Assembly: GCF_022479115.1 (NCBI RefSeq)
Contig: NZ_CP092497.1
Span: 5,890,001-5,954,000 of the forward strand
From: Amycolatopsis sp. EV170708-02-1
Lineage (GTDB): Bacteria > Actinomycetota > Actinomycetes > Mycobacteriales > Pseudonocardiaceae
Direction of reading: 5' to 3'
DNA length: 64,000 nucleotides
Positions 52,846 to 61,545 of this stretch are shown here, piece by piece; positions within the stretch are counted from its first letter, which is position 1, and each line of letters opens with the position of its first letter. The notes beneath the pieces were generated by a model. That model was not told the DNA's origin and searched no databases. It saw only the letters and a program-made list of their open reading frames with translations. The translations under genes and the position numbers were made by a program.

Positions 52846-53589
52846 GGGCCGTCATCAGTCCGCAACTCGACACGCTGGCACCATTCGTCACGGGCGCGGA
52901 GTGGCAGCACTCCAAATGACTTGGAAATGCCCTCACGAACGATTCAGCGGCATGCATTCACACGAACGCGCATAAACGCCGAGAGCTGTGCACGTCAGCC
53001 AAGAACTGGCATACGTGGAAAGTCCTTACCAGGACATGTGGCTTTTCGATCCGGCGAGATGAACAGAACCGAACGATAGCCAAATCTCATGTCTCTGTAC
53101 GGATCACCGCCCCAAGCGACTCACACGATCGTGACGCGACTTGACGGCTGTCCGGGACATAATTCACCACTTTCCACCTGCGTCTCGTACACCACGCCAC
53201 CCCAACATCGAGCCTTGGTTCGCAATGCCCGACGTAACCACACCAGAGCGACCCGGCTCATACGAGGAGACTTCTGGCAGTGTACCGCAGCAGTCAATAT
53301 CGGCGTACGACCTCCGTGCTCGTGGAAAATCTTGCGCGGAACCCCCACCTTCGCGGCATGCGGCGTCTCCCATATCGTCTCCACGACGACTCAAAGACGA
53401 ACTCACCGACGGGCAACGACTGAGTCAAGCTGCGATCGCCACCGCAGCAGACGACTAGAGACGGCGACCTAATAAGGATCGCCCGTCGATCAGGCGAGCG
53501 CCATTGGGTCACCGGCCCGAGAGTGCTGCCGACGAGAGAGTTCTAGTCGGGAGCAGCCCTTGTCCCGACGTCCGGACACCGGCCGTAGT
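52846..53589. other. Low-GC stretch without a confident gene
   Basis: The stretch is visibly AT-richer than its neighbours between about 52.9 and 53.5 kb. A plus-strand frame at 53141-53458 (105 residues from a TTG, ending DGQRLSQAAIATAADD) is open and has a protein-like C-terminus, but it overlaps another equally long frame. Neither is recognised. It may be horizontally acquired. Confidence 0.35.
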
Positions 53590-53886
53590 TCACTCCGCCC
53601 GGCGGTCGTCGCGCGCCTTCTTGGTAAGCGACCTGCTGACGTAGACCAGCCCGCTGGCCAGGACCACGATGTCGTCGAAGTACACCGGGTCGGGCAACAA
53701 GTCGAACGGGAACACCGTGTAGGCCAGGGAAACCCAGTAGGCGGCCTTGGTCGGCACCGGCGTGCCCGGCTGATGGACCTGACGATGCTTCCGCACCAGC
53801 TTGACCACAAGGAACAACGCGACCAGAACGAGGACGATGGCCACCACCACGGCCACGACGCCGAGTGTCGTCCACAGAGACTCCAT
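53590..53886 (-). CDS. DUF1232/YkvA-like membrane protein
   Basis: This 98-residue protein has one long N-terminal hydrophobic helix (residues about 6-30). The DUF1232 signature follows: VSLAYTVFPFDLLPDPVYF followed by DDIVVLASGLVYV. The family is widespread and of unknown function, associated with the membrane. GCGAGGATTA lies upstream of the ATG. It stands 18 bases after the end of the MDMPI gene on the same strand and may be cotranscribed. Confidence 0.75.
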   Translation of the reverse strand: MESLWTTLGVVAVVVAIVLVLVALFLVVKLVRKHRQVHQPGTPVPTKAAYWVSLAYTVFPFDLLPDPVYFDDIVVLASGLVYVSRSLTKKARDDRRAE

Positions 53887-53904
53887 TAATCCTCGCTCAT
53901 CAGG

Positions 53905-54579
53905 TCACGCCGTGGCGGATGTCGAAAGACGAGCCGTGAGATCGCCGGCGCCGTCGCCGGACAGGCGAGGGAGAGCGGCCAGGCGGCCGGCGCAGACCAG
54001 CAGCAGTGCGCTCATCGGGCCGCAGACCTCCGGACCGGCGCCGGTGGACCAGGAGATGTCGGTGGCGGTCAGCCGGAACCCGGCCATCTTGCGCGCCGCC
54101 GGCAGCGGCGGCGGCCAGCGCATGGACAGCACTCGGTCCGCGGCGACGGCCGCCGCGTCCGGTGGCATCTCGTGGCGGAGGCCGAGGGGGATGGCGATGT
54201 CCTGGCCGTGGATGAGGATGTCGGTGAGCGTTTCCAGGTAGGTGACGCCGAGGGTGTGCCGCCGCGAGCCGGCCGTCGCGCGGATCTCGGCGGTGATCCG
54301 GGCGGTCGACAGTTCCGCGGCGCGCCGGCGGGCCGCGTCCTGGATGGTCCGGTCCATGCTGCCGCGCCAGTGGGCCATCGTCGCGATCAGGTCGCGGAGG
54401 CCGAGCTGTTGCAGCGTCAGGTGCGCGGCGACGTCGCGAACGGTCCAGCCGGCGCACAGCGACGGGTGCCGCCACTGGTCGTCGGACAGGTCGTCGAGCA
54501 GGTCTGCCAGGCTGGTCCGTTGGGCGGCGATGACCCGCCAGATCGCGTCGCGGTCCGGCGCCGGTCGTTTGCCGGTCAT
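53905..54579 (-). CDS. MDMPI-type mycothiol-dependent enzyme (maleylpyruvate isomerase family)
   Basis: This 224-residue protein has the DinB-like four-helix bundle of the MDMPI family: LCAGWTVRDVAAHLTLQQLG, TLTDILIHGQDIAIPLG and a beta-rich C-terminal half. The metal-binding histidines are those of AAHLT, HWRGS and HGQD. Related enzymes use mycothiol, the low-molecular-weight thiol of actinomycetes, as cofactor for isomerisation or detoxification. Its start overlaps the stop of the truncated TetR gene (54576-54579), so both were once one operon. The substrate is unknown. Confidence 0.75.
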   Translation of the reverse strand: MTGKRPAPDRDAIWRVIAAQRTSLADLLDDLSDDQWRHPSLCAGWTVRDVAAHLTLQQLGLRDLIATMAHWRGSMDRTIQDAARRRAAELSTARITAEIRATAGSRRHTLGVTYLETLTDILIHGQDIAIPLGLRHEMPPDAAAVAADRVLSMRWPPPLPAARKMAGFRLTATDISWSTGAGPEVCGPMSALLLVCAGRLAALPRLSGDGAGDLTARLSTSATA

Positions 54580-55088
54580 GTCGGGACCTCCTCGGAGCGG
54601 GGGCGGACGACGCTCGTCACGAGCGCCGCGATCTGCGGGTAGGGGTCGAAAGCCGGGTCCGGGATGGCCAGCTCGTGCAGCACGATCCCGGTCCAGTGGT
54701 TGGCGATGATGGGCGCGTGACGCTCGGGATCGGTGGAGCCGGCGGCGCGCAGCCAGTTCATGAACCAGGCGTTGACCCGGGCGCCGGTGGCCAGCAGCTG
54801 TGGCCGCAGCGTGGGATGGATGCCGGCCTCGACGAGGATCGCGTACCGGGCCAGGGTCAGCGTCCGGTTCGGGCCGGTCGCCTCACGGGCCAGCCCGGCC
54901 ATCGCCTGCGCCAGCTCCTCCGGCGTGACCGGGTAGTACGTCGTCGCGAGGGCCTCCCAGATCGCGCGCTCCCGGTCGGACGTGCGTTCCACGACCGCGT
55001 TGAGCAAGGCGTCCCGGGTGCGGAAGTGATTGGAGGCCGAGCCGGTGGGCAGCCCGGCAGCGGCGTCGATGGCGCGGTGGGTCAGGCG
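54576..55088 (-). pseudogene. TetR-family regulator lacking its N-terminus
   Basis: The frame reads LTHRAIDAAAGLPTGSASNH and FRTRDALLNAVVER, the second half of a TetR HTH, then a complete ligand-binding domain ending in PYPQIAALVTSVV. The first HTH helix and the start codon, about 25-30 residues, are missing. Directly upstream, from 55091, begins the C-terminal piece of a plus-strand NmrA-like gene. A deletion has therefore removed the divergent promoter and both N-termini. A TTG at 55007 could start a shortened protein without DNA-binding ability. Confidence 0.7.
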
Positions 55089-55090
55089 CG

Positions 55091-55327
55091 GAGTACGCCG
55101 CCGCGATCGGCAAAGCGATCGGCGAACCGGTGCGCTACCAGGCGGTACCCTTCGAACAGATGCGGGAGTCCTCGGTGGAGATGGCCAACATGATGCAGTT
55201 CTACGCCGAAAACGAGAAGCGGTTCGTCGGCGACCGCGACCTCGACGCCGTACGTGCGCTCAACCCGGATCTACAGTCTTTCGGCACTTGGCTCGCAGCC
55301 AACAAGGAAGCCCTTTCCGGCATCTGA
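55091..55327 (+). pseudogene. C-terminal fragment of an NmrA-like NAD(P)-binding protein
   Basis: EYAAAIGKAIGEPVRYQAVP and FEQMRESSVEMANMMQFYAE are typical of the C-terminal part of NmrA/SDR-atypical proteins, as is the ending LQSFGTWLAANKEAL. About 200 residues including the Rossmann fold are absent. The break point coincides with that of the divergent TetR gene. The fragment has no start of its own. Confidence 0.65.
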
Positions 55328-55411
55328 CCGGATCTGTCCGCGTCGGTGCTTCGACGTGGCCCGGCCGACTTGGCTGACACATCCTGGCGCCGATGGCGGC
55401 CCCGAGATGTG

Positions 55412-55774
55412 TCAGTGTCGGCGGCCGGCGTCGTCTGATCGCGATTCCAAGACTCTCGACCGTGCGAGTTGCAGCGTGAGGTAGGCGAGATCCGTTCCGA
55501 TCTGATCGGCTTCCGCGCTGGCTCGGCGCATCGCCCGGATCATCGCCGTGTTCGCTTCCTGGACGATAGCGACGACTGCCGCTGTGTCTTCGGACCGCGC
55601 GAGGGTGACCAGCCGGTCGAGCAGGGCCGTTCCGATCCGCCGCCCTTGCCACCGGTCCTCGACGAGGATGCCGACCTCCGCGCATCGGCCGCTTTTCCGC
55701 ACCGTCGCCACCGCGACCACCGCACCCGTCTGGGTCTCGGCGAGGTAGGTACGACTCCCCTTGTGTCCGAGCAA
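55412..55774 (-). CDS. GNAT-family N-acetyltransferase, short N-terminus
   Basis: The product is about 120 residues from a TTG at 55774. The acetyl-CoA-binding motif A is VEDRWQGRRIGTALLDRLV, preceded by the strands VVAVATVRKSGRCAEVGIL. GNAT domains usually have about 150 residues. The frame continues upstream (PGIERLLGHKGSRTYL) inside the ACT-domain gene, so the true start may be farther up or the N-terminus may be lost. It follows the ACT-domain gene within a few bases. The acetylated substrate is unknown. Confidence 0.65.
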   Translation of the reverse strand: MLGHKGSRTYLAETQTGAVVAVATVRKSGRCAEVGILVEDRWQGRRIGTALLDRLVTLARSEDTAAVVAIVQEANTAMIRAMRRASAEADQIGTDLAYLTLQLARSRVLESRSDDAGRRH

Positions 55775-55778
55775 ACGC

Positions 55779-56600
55779 TCAATGCCCGGCGGCCGGTGCG
55801 CCGGCGAGGCGGCGCTGGAGGTCGAGGACGGCCTTTACCCTCGCGAACTCCACCGGGGTGAACGGCAACAACGAACGCGTGATCACCATCAGACCACCGT
55901 CGGGATCGACCAGGCGCATCGACGTGCCCTCGACCTTCTCACCGAATTTCGCCTCCCGCCCCCTTCCTTCAGGCGGCTGCCAGGTGATGTCGCACTCGCC
56001 CAGCATGGCCTGGAGCAGCTGCGCCAAGCCGGCTTGCGAACCGGCCGATTGGGCCGCGATCGTCAGCACACGGGTGGGCAGGTCGACGAACTCGTGAACG
56101 TCCGCAGGTACGACCCGCACCTCCCGGCCACCGCCCAACTCGGTCACCTCCGCGATGTCCGCTGCCGTCGCGCCGGCCGGAGCGCGCACCAAGAACTCGT
56201 CGACCGCACCATCCGGCAGCGACAGAACCTGCATCGAGACGATGTCGTACCGGTGTGCCGCCAACGCGGCCGTCACACTCGCCAGACTCCCGGGCACGTC
56301 ACGCACGGTGGCGCGGATCCGCCACGCCACGCCCGGTTGCGGCGCGTCATCCTTCGGCGCCTCACGAGTCGCTTCCGCTTGCGGCCGGTGTACCCACCAT
56401 CGCCGCAGGGCGGCAGTGGCTATCAGGAGCAGGCCGAGCCCGAACAACACGACCGGTCCCACGCTGTTGAGCGACACCGTGCTGACGAACAGATGGGCGA
56501 CACCCGCAGCGATGAAGAGGGCCGCGAGCTCGATCAGCTCCCGGCCCATCGAGGTCTTCGCCCCCTTGGCGGTCTCCGACCGCACCTTCGATTCGCTCAT
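55779..56600 (-). CDS. Membrane-anchored ACT-domain protein
   Basis: This 273-residue protein has two hydrophobic helices (residues about 23-42 and 48-66), a charged loop and an ACT domain. The ACT domain begins RIRATVRDVPGSLASVTAAL and HRYDIVSMQVLSLPDGAV. The C-terminal part (VLTIAAQSAGSQAGLAQLL, GTSMRLVDPDGGLMVITR) is a conserved extension in actinobacteria. ACT domains bind amino acids as a regulatory signal. It is followed immediately by a GNAT acetyltransferase gene. In related genomes such ACT and acetyltransferase domains may be coupled; I recall this only loosely. No clear ribosome binding site precedes the ATG. Confidence 0.7.
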   Translation of the reverse strand: MSESKVRSETAKGAKTSMGRELIELAALFIAAGVAHLFVSTVSLNSVGPVVLFGLGLLLIATAALRRWWVHRPQAEATREAPKDDAPQPGVAWRIRATVRDVPGSLASVTAALAAHRYDIVSMQVLSLPDGAVDEFLVRAPAGATAADIAEVTELGGGREVRVVPADVHEFVDLPTRVLTIAAQSAGSQAGLAQLLQAMLGECDITWQPPEGRGREAKFGEKVEGTSMRLVDPDGGLMVITRSLLPFTPVEFARVKAVLDLQRRLAGAPAAGH

Positions 56601-57180
56601 GCAGACGAGCTTCGGCCGTTCCCTTTACCCCCAGCTTGTCCGCCTGTCACGATTCAGTTAACGCGGATCGGCCCCACAGCAGTGGGCGTCTCGAGCAGGC
56701 AGGTCGCCGGTAGCCAACCGCGTCCACAGCGGGCGGCGAGCACCCAGCCCCCTCCACACTCCGACCTCACACGAATCTTCCTGAGCAGATCTGAAGGGCG
56801 GCGTCGACCACGACTGCCGCGGCTCAGCGGGCCTGCTTGCCCTGAACCGCTTGGCACACAAGCGTTCTGTTCGAGCCGTGATACCGCCTTATGCCACAAC
56901 ACCGTGGCGGTATCGGAGTCCCGCTCAGTCCTGACGGTTCGCTGTCACACGACAAGATCACCAGTCAGCGATATGAAACCGGTTCGAACGATTACTCGTG
57001 GGACAGTCTCCAGGGGTTGATAAAGCAACCTTCACCGCCGGGAGAACAAGGCTGAGACAAAGTCAATGTGTGACCGTTGACGATCTTGCCCGGCTCAATA
57101 CAAAACCGGCGATGCCGGGCCGAGTCGAAACGGCGGCACTTCCGGCTCGACAGTGCGCAACGAACGAAAAGGAGACCATC
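56601..57180. other. Gene-free stretch before the secreted-protein gene
   Basis: No convincing gene is seen; a minus-strand frame at 56654-56902 is open but unlike protein. The 3' part holds the promoter of the secreted-protein gene at 57181 (see 57077-57104). Confidence 0.45.
57077..57104 (+). promoter_or_regulatory. Putative sigma-70-type promoter
   Basis: TTGACG (57077-57082) and TACAAA (57099-57104) are separated by 16 bases, about 77 bases upstream of the secreted-protein start. The match is close to the housekeeping consensus. A ribosome binding site (AAAGGAG) follows before the ATG. Confidence 0.45.
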
Positions 57181-57609
57181 ATGTCACGTAACTTGCCGAC
57201 CGACGCGCCACAACGAAAGACGAACCGGCCGAGCCGGCGAGCCGGCGGCGGCCGAGCCGTCACGGTCGCCGCAGCCACCGGCGCAATGATTCTCGCAAGC
57301 GCAGGCGCCGTCAGCGCCCAGCAAACGCCGGCAGTCCCAGGACCTCCGTCGCACACGGCCGGGTTGGACGTGGTCCCGTGCAACACCTGGGGGCATGTGG
57401 GCGTGTGGAACAACCAAGGCGAACACTGCTTCGATGGCTGGGGATCCAGGACCGTGTACCTCGACACGGTGCGCAGGGTATGTTCGGGGAACAAGAATCT
57501 CGCCTTCCGGATTTCCTGGCGCGGAGGTGGACCCGCCCTCCATACGATCCCGGTTTGGACGTGCCAGGACTACATCGACGGTGTCGTCACCGAACTCATC
57601 ACGCACTGA
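57181..57609 (+). CDS. Small secreted cysteine-containing protein
   Basis: This 142-residue protein has a long signal peptide: a basic stretch rich in Arg, then VTVAAATGAMILASAGAVSA, with cleavage likely after VSA. The mature part carries four cysteines (VVPCNTWGHVGVW, EHCFDGW, VRRVCSGNKN, VWTCQDYIDG), probably in two disulfides. I recognise no enzyme family. Size, secretion and cysteine pattern suggest a small extracellular binding protein or inhibitor. AAAGGAG precedes the ATG. It converges on the AfsR-like gene; the terminator at 57637-57663 lies between. Confidence 0.65.
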   Translation: MSRNLPTDAPQRKTNRPSRRAGGGRAVTVAAATGAMILASAGAVSAQQTPAVPGPPSHTAGLDVVPCNTWGHVGVWNNQGEHCFDGWGSRTVYLDTVRRVCSGNKNLAFRISWRGGGPALHTIPVWTCQDYIDGVVTELITH

Positions 57610-57636
57610 CCCTCGGGGAGCGGATCTCGTGGAGTC

Positions 57637-57663
57637 GCCGCCCTGGCTATTGGTCAGGGCGGC
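57637..57663. terminator. Hairpin between convergent genes
   Basis: GCCGCCCTG (57637-57645) pairs perfectly with CAGGGCGGC (57655-57663) around a nine-base loop. It starts 28 bases after the secreted-protein stop and lies 134 bases from the AfsR-like stop. Confidence 0.6.
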
Positions 57664-57797
57664 CCGCCGCGTCAGGCCGCTCCGGTCTCCGCGCCATACG
57701 AGGCGGGCCGACCTCAATGCGGTGATACCACGTTTTCGGCGTGCTACCGGATTCCCGCACTGACGGGACCTCGAGTCTCACAGACCTACCAGGAATG

Positions 57798-60704
57798 CTA
57801 TTCACCTGGCGCGCCGGCAATCCCGCGCAGCTCTGACGACGGCAGGCTGCCGAGTTCGGCATGCAAGGCGATCGCCTTTTCGGCGTGGTGCGCTGCATCA
57901 GCAGGTCTCTGAAGGTCGCGGTATACCTGGGCGAGCCCACCGCGTCCACGAGCTTCTTCATGTCGGAATCCGGTGTTTCTGGCGAGCGTGATGGCCTCCA
58001 GGTAATTGGAGATCGCCTCCTCCTGATAACCGAGGATTCGAGCCGTGCCCCCCAATCGGTTGAGCACCTCCACTTGGAGGCCGAGGTTGGCTCGTGCGCG
58101 CGCTATCACAAGCGCCTGACGATAGTTCTCAAACGCGTCTTGACATCGTCCGAGGCGTTCGTAGACCGTGGCCCGCGCGGACAGCAGCCAGTTGTCCAGC
58201 CCCGCTTCGGGAACGTCCCGTACGGCGTTCCCAGCCTGGTCAAGCGCTTCGAGCGCGGCTTCATAGTCACCGTTTTCCTCATGGTAGTAGGCAAGGTTAA
58301 GCAAGGCTGTGCCTTCTTCGGAGGGATGACCGGAACGCCGAGCCATATCCAGCGCATTCTCGATGTGGTGTAATTGCTCGTCGCTCCGACGGAGCTTGTC
58401 GGAAATCACTGCCAGCAGCATCGAGGCCGAGGTGCCCAGGACGAGGTCATCAGTCCTCGACGCGAAGTCGAGCACGCTCTGGCCGAGAGACTGGGCATGG
58501 GAATAGTCACCCAGGCGCACAAGTGCGTATGCGCGGTTCCACATGGTTCGATGGTAAGCACCCGGATCGTGTTCACGAACGGCTTCCATGGCGGCGGAAT
58601 GTAGTTCGAGAGCGTCGTGGTAGCGGCCCGAGTAGTCGAGATAGCGCATCAACGTACTCGACAGGTGGGCAGCGTGGTCTGGCATCCCACTTCTCGCTGT
58701 GTAAAGGCCGGCGGCGAGCAAGGTGGCGCATTCCCTGTCCAGCCATGCCCTGGCTGCGTCCTGATCCGGTAGCGCGGGGGCCGACTCGATCGGCTCAGGG
58801 ACCGGAGGCCGACGATATGGCTCCACCGGGTCGAGAAGGTCTGCCGCGATCGCGGCCGCGTAGCGATAATGGTCCATCAGGCGCAGCAGTCCCTCCTGAC
58901 GCTGGAGGTGGCTGGTCAGGCCTGAGGCGAGTTCAGTCGCGTACAGACGAACCAAGTCGTGCATGCGATAACGCCGTGGAGCGTGCTGCCGCACCACGTT
59001 CGCGGCCTCCAGCGCTCGCAGGTCTGATGCGGCCGAAACGACCGATCGATTGATGAGGGTTGCCACGGCGTCCGCGGTGAAGTCAGGTACGGGCGCGACC
59101 CCGAGCAGCGCGAACGTCCGTGCAGGGCCCCGGTCGAGTGCCCGGTAGGACGTGGCGAAAACCGCGCGCAGGCTGGCAGGAAGCTCGCCGAGGTCGAGAG
59201 CGTCCAAACGTCCGGCCTCGTCTCGGAGGTCGTGCGCGAGGGTTTCGAGCGGGAATTCGGGGTGCGCTGCCGCTCGGGCCGCCATGACGCTTAGCGCCAA
59301 TGGTAGTCCCGCGCATCGGCTGACCAGTTCGTCTGCGGCCTCTGATTCACGGCGCACGCGGTCATCGCCGATATGTCGTGTCAGCATCGTTCTCGCCGCG
59401 GCCGGAGGAAGGACATCCAGGATCAGCGTGTTGGCACCGTAGCCGGCTGTCAGGCCGCCGAGCCGATTCCGGCTCGTGATGAGCACAGCGACGCTGTCGG
59501 TTCCTGGCAGCAGCGGTATGACCTGGGCTGAGTCGCGTACGTCGTCAAGCAGCATCAGCACGCGCTTGTCAGCGAGTTGACTGCGATACAGGGCTGCGAG
59601 CGCGTCGAGGTCGCTGGGGATCGCTGATGCCGCCACGCCGAGGTCTCTGAGCACCCGTCGCAAGCAGGCCTGCGGTTCCAGCGGTTCACCAGCAGGGTCA
59701 AAGCCGCGCAGGTTCAGATAGAGTTGCCCGTCGGGGAACTCATCTGCGTGCTCGTGTGCCCAAAGTAGCGACAACGCGGTTTTGCCGATGCCTCCGACGC
59801 CGGTCACGATCGTGATCGGGGGCCCGTCTCCCCTGCCGGTGGCCGGTGAGAGAACCTTGGTCAGAACGGCGAGGTCCTGTTCTCTCCCGGTCAAGACGAG
59901 GCGGCGTGCCGGGAGCTGTCGCGGAACTATCGAGTGTGCCGATCCCGGATCTTTCTCTGGCGCGTTCAGCGTGGGGTCGAGGTTCAATATGCGCCTGTGC
60001 AGATCTTGGAGAGCCACGCCGGGGTCAGCGCCGAGTTCTTCCGCAAGCCGCAGGCGTAGCGTCTCGTACCGCGCGAGCGCGTCAGCCTGCCGCCCAGTTC
60101 TGTAGAGGGCGAGCATGATCAGTTCGGCAAGGCCCTCATGCAACGGATACTGCCCGGTCAACCTGCTGAGTTCGGGCAGAACGTCGGCATGTTCACCGTG
60201 ACGCAGACGCCAGGAGATCAACAGCCGGTAGGCGGCAAGCACGCGTTCTTCGCACGGCCACACGAACTCCCGCAGCGCTGCTTCACCATCGACGTCGCCG
60301 AACGCCCGGCCACGTCGGAGCGAAAGTGCCTGATCGAGCATCGCCACGACGTCGTGTCCGGCACCTCGACGATCGGCCTCTCGAGCTTTCGTGAACAAGT
60401 CGTCGAACTCCGCCAAGTCCAATTCGATCGCGTCGGCGACGAATTGGTATCCGCCGATGTCGGTGCGAATCCGTTCGTCTCCGAGGATGTCCCGCAATCG
60501 CCGAACGTAGGTCTGGATGGCCGCCTTCGGGTTCGCGGGTTCACCGTCGTCCCACAGCCAGCGTGCCAGCGTGGCTGTCGGCACCGTCTCATCCGCCCGC
60601 GAAATCAGCCCACAGAGCAACGTCCGTAGCTTTCCAGCGGGCACGGGCACCTCATGCCGGCCCTCCCAGACCCGCAGGACCCCCAGCACCGCAAATTCCG
60701 CCAC
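57798..60704 (-). CDS. AfsR-like regulator: SARP DNA-binding/BTAD, NB-ARC ATPase, TPR
   Basis: The product is 968 residues from a GTG. Residues about 1-95 form the OmpR-like SARP DNA-binding domain (FAVLGVLRVWEG, AIQTYVRRLRDIL). Residues 96-245 are the bacterial transcriptional activation domain (ELDLAEFDDLF, LPELSRLTGQYPLHEGL). The NB-ARC ATPase has Walker A GVGGIGKT (302-309) and LMLLDD (383-388). The rest is a TPR array (GDYSHAQSLGQSVLDFAS, GDYEAALEALDQAG, GYQEEAISNYLEAI). AfsR-type proteins activate secondary metabolism or development and are often phosphorylated by Ser/Thr kinases; a kinase gene lies at 61546, on the other strand. No biosynthetic cluster is visible in the window. Confidence 0.85.
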   Translation of the reverse strand: MAEFAVLGVLRVWEGRHEVPVPAGKLRTLLCGLISRADETVPTATLARWLWDDGEPANPKAAIQTYVRRLRDILGDERIRTDIGGYQFVADAIELDLAEFDDLFTKAREADRRGAGHDVVAMLDQALSLRRGRAFGDVDGEAALREFVWPCEERVLAAYRLLISWRLRHGEHADVLPELSRLTGQYPLHEGLAELIMLALYRTGRQADALARYETLRLRLAEELGADPGVALQDLHRRILNLDPTLNAPEKDPGSAHSIVPRQLPARRLVLTGREQDLAVLTKVLSPATGRGDGPPITIVTGVGGIGKTALSLLWAHEHADEFPDGQLYLNLRGFDPAGEPLEPQACLRRVLRDLGVAASAIPSDLDALAALYRSQLADKRVLMLLDDVRDSAQVIPLLPGTDSVAVLITSRNRLGGLTAGYGANTLILDVLPPAAARTMLTRHIGDDRVRRESEAADELVSRCAGLPLALSVMAARAAAHPEFPLETLAHDLRDEAGRLDALDLGELPASLRAVFATSYRALDRGPARTFALLGVAPVPDFTADAVATLINRSVVSAASDLRALEAANVVRQHAPRRYRMHDLVRLYATELASGLTSHLQRQEGLLRLMDHYRYAAAIAADLLDPVEPYRRPPVPEPIESAPALPDQDAARAWLDRECATLLAAGLYTARSGMPDHAAHLSSTLMRYLDYSGRYHDALELHSAAMEAVREHDPGAYHRTMWNRAYALVRLGDYSHAQSLGQSVLDFASRTDDLVLGTSASMLLAVISDKLRRSDEQLHHIENALDMARRSGHPSEEGTALLNLAYYHEENGDYEAALEALDQAGNAVRDVPEAGLDNWLLSARATVYERLGRCQDAFENYRQALVIARARANLGLQVEVLNRLGGTARILGYQEEAISNYLEAITLARNTGFRHEEARGRGGLAQVYRDLQRPADAAHHAEKAIALHAELGSLPSSELRGIAGAPGE

Positions 60705-60849
60705 GCCCGGACACGTTACCGAAGTCGGCCACCCGCAGTGGCCGATTCAGACGATGCTCGCTACCTTCAGGCGCAGAAGCGTTGCGATGAGACCATCGAA
60801 AATGCCCGCTGGTACGAGCACGTGTCGCCCGATCCGGTGCAGCAGTAAC

Positions 60850-61380
60850 TCACAATCGTGAAAGCTTAGCCGCTCCTGGCATTGTCGACGACCGGTGTGC
60901 GCCCGATTTCACCCAGACCGCGGTCGGCTTGACGAGGGCCAGCACCAGTGTGGCGATAGCGGGCAGCAGGGCGAGCAGGAATGTGAGGTAGTACCCGCCG
61001 AGTTCGACCCCCACGTGCAGATGCAGGCCAGCCGTGGCGGACAACAGTGGAGCCAGCACAAGATATCCGGCCGCCGTCCCGCTGCCGATGATCACCAACA
61101 CGCGCCCGGCTGGTTTGCGGGCGAACAGCAGGATGCCGCCGATCAAGAGCAGCACGGCCAGCACGGCGTACAGCACCAGCAGCGCCACCTCCTCCGCCGC
61201 GATGGGCGCGGACGCGACGAGGAGTACCGTGGTGACAACCGCGCCGGCCAGGTACCAGAGAGCGTTGACGACCGTGAGCACGCCCGCGACGATGGCGGTG
61301 GCTGGGCTCGGCGGGGCCGGATACCCGAGCGGATGACCTCCCTGATGCGGGTACCACTGATACGGCGGCCGGTGCCCCAT
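60850..61380 (-). CDS. Four-helix membrane protein with proline-rich N-terminus
   Basis: The product is 176 residues from the ATG at 61380, with GGGGGAG upstream. The first 25 residues are rich in Pro, Gly, His and Tyr (PPYQWYPHQGGHPLGYPAPP). Four hydrophobic segments follow, at about residues 27-50, 60-80, 88-112 and 120-145. No family beyond such actinobacterial membrane proteins is recognised. It lies between the AfsR-like gene and a kinase gene. Proline-rich leaders are common in proteins linked to kinase or ESX loci, but the role is unknown. Confidence 0.65.
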   Translation of the reverse strand: MGHRPPYQWYPHQGGHPLGYPAPPSPATAIVAGVLTVVNALWYLAGAVVTTVLLVASAPIAAEEVALLVLYAVLAVLLLIGGILLFARKPAGRVLVIIGSGTAAGYLVLAPLLSATAGLHLHVGVELGGYYLTFLLALLPAIATLVLALVKPTAVWVKSGAHRSSTMPGAAKLSRL

Positions 61381-61545
61381 GTGTTCTCCCCCGTGACGTG
61401 TTTTCCTGACTTCGCGGGCACTGTAGCGACGCCCCGCTGACAGATTGCTTTCAGTTCGCGCACATCCGGACGGGATCGTCGCCACATTGCGACGGTCACG
61501 ACGGCGTGACTAGATTGACGGCCCGGTCGGCGTCGGGGAGGGATT

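Noticed and set aside
56970..57000. tRNA-like GGTTCGAAC stretch
   Set aside because: The rest of a cloverleaf (acceptor and anticodon stems) cannot be formed around it.
55761..57020. 419-residue plus-strand ORF
   Set aside because: Antisense to the ACT-domain gene and continuing into a gap; no motif.
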